Assembly: GCF_910592395.1 (NCBI RefSeq) | Contig: NC_088324.1 | Span: forward strand, 16,146,953-16,210,952 | Reading direction: 5' to 3' | From: Lineus longissimus | Lineage: Eukaryota; Nemertea; Pilidiophora; Heteronemertea; Lineidae | DNA: 64,000 bases | In this document: positions 55,522 to 64,000 of the stretch, piece by piece | Layout of the letters: every line of letters begins with the position of its first letter | Numbering within the stretch: position 1 is the first letter of the stretch | Program-made: the position numbers and the translations under genes | The notes under the pieces: model-generated | Told to the model about the DNA's origin: nothing | The model's database searches: none | Seen by the model: only the letters and a program-made list of their open reading frames with translations

Positions 55522-57868
55522 CTAGTCTAGCATTTTTTTCCGCCCCATTGCCCCTGGGTAGCCTGGTGCTGTGAAGAAATGATAATCACTATTGCTTGCA
55601 CTACAAACGTCCCGTTTACGTTTTACTACAAATGGTTCAGCAGCTGTTACTCGCCGACCATGCATGTCTTGTGGCAGCTCCAACAACCCACAGTTATGGC
55701 GGGAAACGTCCCTCAACTTCTTGCCAAGGTCGTGACCGCGGTAAATGAAACACTCGTGTATCGCTGCAGCACCAATCGAGTTCAATGGTTCGATCTTTCT
55801 AATGTAAGTCCACCAGACCTCGGGGATGACTGTTTTCACATTGCCCATGGTAAACAAGTGACCTTGACACACAACAGCGGCAACAGAGGTTAGACTCGGT
55901 GGCATTAACTTCTTGCACATCGTCCACTGGTCAACTTCCGGGTCATAGCTCTCAATTTGTTGATAATCTTCAATACAGCGGTTTGGTCCGTCTTTGTTAA
56001 ATTCGTATGTTTTGATTCCACCGACGACATAGAGTTTGGCGGACATCTGCACCATGGTGTGGTCACGTCTGTCGTACATCATGCGAGCTTTCTGTGTCCA
56101 AGATGAGTTGCGTTGTGAGACATCCAGGCACATGAGGTTGGAGGAGCTATTGCACGTCCCATTACGCATTCCACCTGGAAGAAGGAGAAACTCAATTCAA
56201 TAATCCTTTGAGGACCCCATCACCATGATTACTTTGACCTGGTACTCATGTGCATGCCTAACCAGATACAAAATCTGGAAATTTAAGTTTCAGCTTGTCA
56301 ATCGTGGCGTCGATTAAAAGACGTTAAAGGAGCATTAGATAGACCACCGATCATGACACAGTGTAACTCCTTCGCTAAATTAGGCAACATGGATCCAGCC
56401 TCTCGTCAAAATACTAAAAACTTTTCAACTGGGTAAAAACTTGTTGTACACTGGCAACAAGAATGCCCTCGGAAGTAAAGATGCCAGAGAATGTTGATTC
56501 GAAGGAGTTACAAAACAAAACAACCCTAATCAATCCAGCAATGCTCAACTAACCTGAAACGTAAAGATTTCCTTGTAATTGCTGACCCGCATGTCTCTGT
56601 AAGGCAAACGGCAGATGTGTACTTGGACACCAACGGTTCTTCAAGACTGAGAAGTTCTCCACAGACACCATAGCCTCACCATCATCCTTGCAACCACCAA
56701 TCGCATAGAATCCATCATTCAATGCGACGAGTGCAAAATGTTTGCGTGCTTGTTTCATGGGCTTCATCTGGCACCAGACATCCACACGTGGGTTATACCA
56801 GAAACATCTCGATGATACTCCGCTAGGGTCCACATCAAGTGAAAGATCGACATTCGTCGCCCCACCACAGACATAGAGAAAGTTATTCACACAACATATG
56901 CTTGCATCATAAACATTACAGGGCAAGTCACGCAGACAGCCAGTCTCACCGGAGGTAATATCAATGTAACGAAGATCAGTCCCATTACACGTGACCAGAG
57001 TCGGCACACTAGAGCGGAGTTCATAATCAGGTTTACTTTTCATCTGGAACTGTGGCTGGCGCTCAACATTTTTGTGATATTTTTTGGCTTCGATCATGTA
57101 GCGTTTGATTTCGCGTGAGCATTTCTGTATCTCGGTTACGACCTGAGGACTTTCTAATTCCTCCATAGACATCAGAGGGAACTTAATGTTCTGCATTAGC
57201 TTTGACAGGTATTCTTCCCTTTCACTGCTGCAGTGGACCCAGTCAATCAAGAGTTTGAATAAGTCCATCTCCCGCGGAGCCTGAATCATCGTCAGAGAAC
57301 CTGTCAGAATAATGTACAAGTTGTCAACGGATAAGTTTGTGAATAATTTCTTTTCATAAATTTCTTTGTAATTCCTATAGAAGAAGCTACGTGCCGTTTG
57401 ACTGACTAAGTTCACGGAGTACATATTGGCAAGATTCAGGAGAGTCACACAGTTGTCACAAGTTAGTGGTATGGTCGACATGAATGACGTACATTTTGAA
57501 ACTAGTTCCATCATTAAACAATGGGAGGCAGCACCAAGGACATCAGCCAGGTTCCCCATTGAGAGATTCACTGCTCCGTTATAGGCAAATTCCACAACAG
57601 CACTGAGACCAACGGAAGTCAAGGCCTTTAATTCTATCACTCTTTGTCGTGATTCCAACATGTTGGATGTGAGCATTACTTTGAAATAATCGCTCACAGC
57701 TGCAAGAACGATTTTATGGACATCAACTTGAAATCCATCAGAGCATAATGTCAAGTCACACAAGATGTTTTGCTCTTGGAATTCTCGTACTTTTTGAACC
57801 ATTTCTTTATCATGTTTCCAATTCTTTGTGTTAGTCCACATCATGGAGTAACGATTCCCATACATCAT
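55522..57868 (-). CDS. BTB-BACK-Kelch (KLHL-type) protein
   Basis: KLHL proteins usually act as Cullin-3 ubiquitin-ligase adaptors: the BTB/BACK part binds Cul3 and the Kelch propeller binds substrate. Two coding exons, 56554-57868 and 55522-56174, join in phase (SG then GMRNG) to 1968 nt, or 655 residues. The BTB domain spans about residues 25-135 (NILCDLTLCSDGFQVDVHK, VVEFAYNGAV), BACK about 140-245 (NCVTLLNLANMYSVNLV, LFKLLIDWV), and the Kelch repeats fill the rest (FLYVCGGATNVD, GFYAIGGCKDDGE, KLYVVGGIKTYEFN, IESYDPEVDQWTMCKKL). The last blades are degenerate. The start ATG (57866-57868) is the first in the exon; a TTGCAG acceptor at 57908-57913 shows an upstream, probably non-coding exon. 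The exact KLHL member is not recognised. The C-terminal tail (VVKRKRDV) is basic. Convergent with RAPGEF1, divergent from CRYZ. Confidence 0.88.
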
Positions 57869-57907
57869 TACTGAGTTAAGTTGTTGCCGTGGAGAAGATG
57901 GGATGGT

Positions 57908-59700
57908 CTGCAATAATTATGAGGCCTGAAAATATAAAGGGAATCAATGATTAATTGGTGATACTGGACACCGTCCGATCTTAAAACCATCAAACATCAA
58001 CATTTCCCAACAGAGAATATGTTTCGCTTCAACGACTAGGCCTACCATAGCAAGGGTAAACCCATAGCATAATGATAAGCATGATAGCACAGGGATTCGA
58101 GGCTAATTACAAAAGGTTTGATTGCAGAATCGCCCACCATGTTTAAAGTCAGCTATAAAGTCATCAAAATAACATTTAGTAGCCGGCCATAAACGTAATA
58201 AATATACCATAAAACACATTTCCTGAAAATTTCATGACATTTGGGTGTAAGGGCGATGTTGTCTAAAATCAGAAGGCCCGGCCCTGTAGCTGTAGTATTG
58301 GTCGGAAGCCCCATAGGTCTCGTTAGGGAGTTTTTCCCAAATGTACGCGATGATGACGTGCCCCATTCCAAAGTGAATGCATGAGGACAACCCATTTGTG
58401 TCGTATATCACTGGAAACGCCCGATTCCCCTGATTCTGCAGGATGTTAAATCGGGCATTTTATTTCTTTAAATAAATCATAAGCGTCGCATTTGCTCCAA
58501 GCTCTGTTCACCATCCCAAATGGCAATATTGCCAATTGGGCCGGACAATCACGAAAAACCCCAAATATTATACATTTCTTCCTGAATAATTCTTACAGAG
58601 ACCATTCTCCCATGAAAGACAGTTGCTTACGCTATACAAAAAAAAAATCGAGGGTCAACCATTGAACATTTGAGATATGTTGAATTTTGCACAAATCAGC
58701 GAAAAAGGCACCAACTGGCACTGGACGGCATTTCAACACGGGGCCGACGCACATCCCAAGTTCAGTGTACACATACGTCGGCAACAACGTTAAACGCGTA
58801 GTTTCTTGTTAGCTGCCTATTGAGTAGCGCTCTAGGTTTCAGAAACTCCAAAAAAACATGTCTTTGCCAAAACAATTGCTGAATGAATCAACTGAATCAT
58901 ACTGTGATGACCGAGAAATCAATGATTTTAGGAACTACGGTAGGGCTTGGCCGCGCATGAATACAAAAAAAGTACCTAATGAGACCTCGGTAAAGTAGGT
59001 CGAGTGAGACTTGGCGATGATGACCACCATTGATGACGCTTGGAGAATGGTGGTATCAGGGGGCGAAAATGTCAGGGGGCGAAAAGGTGAGGGCGAGCCG
59101 AAACTATTATCAGCCATGACGCAATCTCCCGGGCGCCGGGCTACGTGAGCAAACTGCGGCAGAGACAATAGGGCGAGTGAGGTGGGCTACGACGAACACC
59201 ATTGACGACGCTTGGAGAATGGACTTCGTCAATGGTGATCATCGTTGCCAAGTCTCACTCAACCTAACTGCATGAACTGTCATGACTGTACATGCTGTAA
59301 TGACTGGGTTGGGCTAGATCCAAAGATACTCAGCCCCCTTTATTGACATCGGCTATTTTAAGAAAAGCACATGGTAACTCCTTACCCACAATACATTGCG
59401 GATAAACATTACCACGTGTTTTTTTGTAGTTGTGGTTGTTGTGAATTATCCAGGCAGCCACGAGGGCCGTCCTCGTCCGACTGACAATTTTCCCCCAGTC
59501 CAACTATTGCATCTCGTTTTATTGTGATTTGAATACAAGCTAAACTGTGATTGTATTGACCCTGCTTTGATATGATTCGGCAATCACGTTTTTAGTAGTA
59601 TTTCATATTGTAGGGTCCAGAAGTGTGTACCTTTGTGAATCATTCTCGCTCACTATCTTGATTCTAACCAGCTGGCAAACCACTGTCAGCTGTGTGGGAT
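57908..59700. other. Divergent upstream region of the Kelch gene and CRYZ
   Basis: About 1.8 kb between the two divergent start codons, with at least one intron of the Kelch gene at its left end. No coding exon was recognised. A 271-bp inverted-repeat element occupies 58996-59266. Promoter positions cannot be fixed; a minus-strand GTAAGG near 59382 could be the donor of a Kelch-gene leader exon, but this is speculative. Confidence 0.5.
58996..59266. mobile_element. Inverted-repeat (MITE or foldback-like) element
   Basis: The left end TAGGTCGAGTGAGACTTGGC and the right end GCCAAGTCTCACTCAACCTA are inverted copies that stay related for about 42 bp. A further direct copy of the left end (from 59169) lies inside and pairs with the right end, so 59169-59266 forms its own foldback. 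The middle contains repeated GGGGGCGAAAA. The ends TA...TA could be a TA target duplication. It shares ends with the fragment at 10198. No coding capacity. Confidence 0.7.
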
Positions 59701-62343
59701 ATGAAAGCAATCTGGTCTTTTGGCAAAAACATGAAAGCTGTCCGCATCTCTAAGTTTGGAGGAATTGGTGTTCTGAAGGTCCAGCTCGACGTGCCGGTAC
59801 CTGAACCTAATGAGAACCAGGTTGGTGGTTTGTTGTTTTACTGATTGTGGGTCAGTTGCTCTAGACCAGTGGCACAGTGGCACTTCCTCCCATGAGGAAT
59901 GCAGTTCAGAGTTGAGGTTGTTTGAGAGCTGTCGAACAGTGCCTGGCGACGAGAGGAGGTAATTCCTTGGATTATTGCCAAAGGTTGCCTGCCATTTCAA
60001 GCTGATTATCTCTCTTCAGATTCTTATGAAAGTTGCCTACTCCGGTGTGAATCCTGTTGATACGTATATGCGTGAGGGTGCATGGCGTGCCAAGCCCGAC
60101 CTGCCGTACAGCCCTGGGAAGGATGGTGCGGGTACCGTGGCCAGGCTAGGAGCTAATGTCAACGAGTTCAAGGTGCAGTTATAGTGTCTCATCTTTATGC
60201 CCCCTCCATGCTCCATTATCTGCATCCTGGTCTTGATGCCTGAATTGAACAGTTGACAATGATGTTAATCTTCACTTGGCAGAAGTCTAATCATTCCAAA
60301 TGATATCTGAAGACGGGTTAGAAAGCTAACCTTGAGTTGACCCTAACCAATTTTCCTTGCAATATTCTCAACTAATAACTCATTGAATTATCCTTCAGGT
60401 GGGTGACCGTGTCTTCACCGCAAAGTCAGCCACTGGGACGACAGCTGAGTACTGTTTGGTTGACAAAGACTTTGTTTGGCCTCTGGGAGACTGCCTCAGT
60501 TTCCAACAGGGTGCAGCTATTGGTATTCCATACTTCACTGCATACAGAGCCCTATTTATGAGGTAAAGGGACATGATCACTTGTATAAATAGTTGTAAGC
60601 ACTTTATAAGTCGCGAAGAACCTGGAGCTTCTAAACATTGACTAATCTGTGAAGGAAAGTGGCAGCTGTCCTGGCAAGAGAGGCCAGTTTACCTCCAAAT
60701 CAAACCTATGAACTAATTCGAGGTGAGGGGTGCAGATCTTTATTCCGAACTTTACAACTAAGTACTATATGTGGAACATGGGGTATCTGACCGTCCCTGT
60801 TTGGTCTCAACATCAAAGACAACACATCTTGATAGCCTTGATCTCATTCATCCTGGCATTTCCACTAACTTGGTACTATATGGCAAGATACCACATGAAG
60901 TGTCCTATGTACTGTTGTCTAAGCAATAGTCGGTCTCTTCCTTTCAGAGCGAATGCCAAAGACAACAAGGAGAGTGTTTTAGTCCATGGTGGGAGTGGGG
61001 CGGTGAGTTCAATCTTTGTAGTCTCTAAACATTCTGTAGCTGACACGCTATTCTCCTTATGAGGGCGCTGTCTGAGTAGCTCCTTGATATCAGAGGCTTG
61101 CTTTGTAATGATAGTGACAGTCGTTGAAGTGCGTACATAATGGTCTCAGTCAGTGAAAAGTGCTGTATGATGCCTAGTCACCATTATTAACTGATATCTT
61201 TGTTGTTCTTGGCCAGGTTGGCTTGGCTGCATGTCAGCTCGCCAAGGCTGCTGGTCTGACTGTGTTCGGGACGGCTGGTACACTTGGTGGGATGGAGATG
61301 GTACTGAAAGCGGGTGCTGAACACGTCTTCAACCATCGGGAGGAGGGTTACATGGAGAAAATACAGGAGGCAACTGGTGGAGAAGGTGTTGACATCATCA
61401 TTGAGATGTTGGCTAATAAAAACCTGGCTCAAGATGTGCCGCTGCTACGCAGACATGGACGAGTTGTTGTAAGTTATTCAAAGGGAGATATTGTCTCAGA
61501 AATTGACAGGAAGTTATTTGGGACACAGGCACTTGTGCAAACATTATTTCATGAATTTATTGCTAACATTTAACCATCCTTCATTGGTACTTTGACATGT
61601 GTGATAGTGACTTTCTCTCTGATGATAATCCATGGCTGTGGCATGTTTGTGACGATGTCGCTCTGCTTGACATGACCACCTAAGAGACAACTTTGTTTGA
61701 CCTGCAAGGATGTTTTCATGTTTCCAGGTTGTTGGTAGTCGTGGGGCCCTGCAGTTCGACCCACGTTTAACAATGATCAAGGAGACTAGCGTACTGGGGG
61801 TTGCTCTCTACACCTCGGAGCTTGTAAGTGTTAACTTGAATCAGTATCAGTGATTCGGAAACTGGAGAGGCAACCAGTTAATGGAATAGCCAGATGGCAT
61901 AAGTTTCAGGTTATTGAAAACTAGCTAGCTCGTAATCCTCATGCCGAAATGAAATTTGCAGTAGCTCCTAACTGACTTTACAGTATGTCTCCCCTTGATC
62001 ACAGTAAACTCGCCTTTTTGTCAACTTCAGGGACAAATTTGTAGTGGTTTGAATGAATTCTCATTCGTTCTGTCTGTTGATGAAGTACTGTACTTCTTTT
62101 CTTCCTCATAGAACAGATTTCTGGGTCATGTTTGTAATCACTGATCGACACAATTTCTCACCTTTCCAGGAGGACTGGAAGATCATGGGTAATGCAATTG
62201 TGGCAGGCATCAAGTCAGGAGCCATAAACCCATTTGTACATCTGGAATACCCGCTCGAAAAGACAGCGGTCGCTCATGACGAGGTAATTAAACATTCCGA
62301 TGGGGGAGCCAAAGGCAAGATGGTGATTAAGATATCTGATTGA
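59701..62343 (+). CDS. CRYZ: Zeta-crystallin / NADPH:quinone oxidoreductase, complete
   Basis: A medium-chain dehydrogenase/reductase that reduces quinones with NADPH; cytosolic, zinc-independent. Seven exons: 59701-59820, 60020-60172, 60399-60562, 60948-61002, 61217-61468, 61728-61823 and 62170-62343. The sum is 1014 nt, or 337 residues (human 329). The GroES-like catalytic half includes [13 protein letters not shown] and [11 protein letters not shown], then [16 protein letters not shown]. The Rossmann half has LVHGGSGA joined to [14 protein letters not shown] across an intron, then [25 protein letters not shown] and VVGSRG. The C terminus ([23 protein letters not shown]) matches the family. 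Zinc ligands of alcohol dehydrogenases are absent, as expected. A second in-frame ATG at 59731 ([11 protein letters not shown]) aligns better with the human start region and could be the true start. The exon 1 donor is a weaker GTTGGT. Confidence 0.95.
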
Positions 62344-63470
62344 GGATGATCTCATATTTCTGATTAGCGTTAGTACTTGCTGTTTCAGAGAAAAGAATAT
62401 TAGATTATAAGACATAGAAACGAAATCCAAACCAAACAATGGACTTGGGACTGACCAGTATTAATAGAGAAGTGTCCTTATTACAAAGGTCAATTATTAA
62501 GTGAAAATGACAGGTTTTGTACCAAAATGGTGACCTTAGGCTTAATAGAGAGGGTGTGCTTCACTTCACGTGACATAACTGCATTGTATTTGATACTCGG
62601 CACTGATGCTGTCCTCTTTGATACGACATGAGGTTTGTCTTCTCATTAATTATTATATGTGCTACCTTAATGTCATTTTGATCATGTTATATCAACAAGT
62701 TGATTCTACAAATAAATTTATCTTTATCTAGATAATATTGTTCTTTTGTGACTTTCAATCTTCAGACATCTTTGTAACAACATCAGCGGATATGAACGTT
62801 GATATTTTGACTCCCGAAGGTACTGTCTTGTATAATCAATATCTCATGCTCCCACAACTAAGCACCAATGTCACAACCAAACACTCGACTCACAACCCCA
62901 GGAAATGTCTCTTCTCTGCTAGACTACTTATCATGGGAATAATTGCGTGGCCTGATGTCGGGGAGGATGGGCAGTCTTCGTCTTATTGATTCTGGACCAT
63001 CATGACCCATGGTTTCTGTAATGTGCTTGGATTTCAGTGTCTCGGACATGGTCCGATTGTGACAAGTTTTCTTCCCTTTTCACTTGAGCGTGCTCATGCT
63101 GAACATGCTCACTCCTGTTAGTCAATAAGACAAGCTCTGAAGCCACGTACGGTTACTGCATTTCAAGGCTGTAGGCCTACGCAGAGACTGATCCTTCGAG
63201 CAGTTTTTGCCTGTTAGTTGATGACCTTGCGATGTGCCACACGGACGATGAGCCTTTGTTTGGCCTAGAGGTGTTCCAAAAGGCTGTACCTTTTGAACTT
63301 GTCCTCTTGTGCCCTTTTGACTGAATATAAACAACAAGCTCATTCTATAGCTAGGTCACACCAACGCCATCATGCTGGGACAGTGCTTGAATACACCGCC
63401 CTAGATACCTGGAACCAGATCATCCTCGCATTCTCCAAAAGTGACCTTTCCTTTCACTTGCAGCGTTTGA
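62344..63470. other. CRYZ 3' UTR and intergenic sequence
   Basis: The CRYZ 3' UTR runs to AATAAA at 62711-62716. Beyond it no gene, RNA or repeat was recognised until the minisatellite at 63471. Confidence 0.65.
62711..62716 (+). promoter_or_regulatory. Polyadenylation signal AATAAA, CRYZ
   Basis: A canonical signal about 370 nt after the CRYZ stop codon, followed within 40 nt by T-rich sequence. Confidence 0.65.
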
Positions 63471-64000
63471 GAAACCAGGGTGGGAGAGGGGCATAGAACT
63501 GACGGCAAACTCTTGGAGACCAAGAGGAACCAGGGTGGGAGAGGGGCATAGAACTGACGGCAAACTCTTGGAGACCAAGAGGAACCAGGGTGGGAGAGGG
63601 GCATAGAACTGACGGCAAACTCTTGGGGACCAAGAGGAACCAGGGTGGGAGAGGGGCATAGAACTGACGGCAAACTCTTGGGGACCAAGAGGAACCAGGG
63701 TGGGAGAGGGGCATAGAACTGACGGCAAACTCTTGGGGACCAAGAGGAACCAGGGTGGGAGAGGGGCATAGAACTGACGGCAAACTCTTGGGGACCAAGA
63801 GGAACCAGGGTGGGAGAGGGGCATAGAACTGACGGCAAACTCTTGGGGACCAAGAGGAACCAGGGTGGGAGAGGGGCATAGAACTGACGGCAAACTCTTG
63901 GGGACCAAGAGGAACCAGGGTGGGAGAGGGGCATAGAACTGACGGCAAACTCTTGGGGACCAAGAGGAACCAGGGTGGGAGAGGGGCATAGAACTGACGG
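63471..64000. repeat. 55-bp minisatellite, at least 9 copies, running off the window
   Basis: The unit contains GGAACCAGGGTGGGAGAGGG and GAACTGACGGCAAACTCTTG. The first two copies have TTGGAGACC and the later ones TTGGGGACC. All three minus-strand frames stay open across the array, which gives overlapping false proteins of 169 to 189 residues. Confidence 0.95.

Noticed and set aside
57869-57913. An apparent upstream start for the Kelch protein (MQTIPSS)
   Set aside because: The first codon there is TTG, and TTGCAG forms a splice acceptor at 57908-57913. The first true ATG in the exon is at 57868.
63401-63989. Minus-strand frames of 169-189 residues rich in Pro and Ser
   Set aside because: Products of the 55-bp minisatellite; all three frames read the same DNA repeat.

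Overview
The window is genomic DNA from an intron-rich animal. Six protein-coding genes can be read, five of them split into many short exons with consensus GT-AG junctions, plus one nuclear tRNA gene. All match well-known bilaterian families. The many short-unit minisatellites and small inverted-repeat transposons suggest an invertebrate, perhaps a marine lophotrochozoan or invertebrate deuterostome, but the species cannot be fixed from the sequence. Nothing bacterial, plasmid-like or viral was seen.

Layout from left to right: the last coding exon of a quiescin sulfhydryl oxidase (QSOX, +, 292-1028); tRNA-Thr(UGU) (+, 3343-3415); a complete 14-exon ABCF1 (-, 9776-4269); a complete 5-exon NELFB/COBRA1 (+, 10893-13659); RAPGEF1/C3G (+, 17332-52817), with about 20 coding exons after a 21.5-kb first intron; a BTB-BACK-Kelch protein (-, 57868-55522); and a complete 7-exon zeta-crystallin/quinone oxidoreductase CRYZ (+, 59701-62343). 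For each of the four complete models (ABCF1, NELFB, RAPGEF1, CRYZ) and for the two Kelch exons, the exon lengths chosen sum to a multiple of three and all junction phases agree.

Non-coding sequence is dominated by tandem repeats. RAPGEF1 intron 1 holds eight arrays plus smaller duplications (units of 25 to 102 bp, up to 16 copies of 91 bp and 23 copies of 35 bp). More lie in RAPGEF1 introns 7 and 9, in ABCF1 introns, after the RAPGEF1 3' end, and at the right window edge. There is also a 151-bp TA-flanked MITE, a dispersed family with about 42-bp terminal inverted repeats (two loci, 49 kb apart), a tRNA-like Pol III box pair, and a 75-bp-arm hairpin in the RAPGEF1 3' region.

The genes do not form a pathway: ABCF1 acts in translation initiation, NELFB in Pol II pausing, RAPGEF1 in Crk-Rap1 signalling, QSOX in disulfide formation, the Kelch protein probably in substrate selection for Cullin-3, and CRYZ in NADPH-dependent reduction. 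Their interest as a group is linkage. The human counterparts of QSOX2, NELFB and RAPGEF1 lie on 9q34, QSOX1 on 1q25 and ABCF1 on 6p21, all parts of the MHC paralogy group, so the block may preserve ancestral bilaterian linkage. The most notable transcript-level observations are a second possible RAPGEF1 first exon inside intron 1 with the same splice phase, a 15-nt candidate microexon, and an in-frame duplicated segment in an ABCF1 intron.
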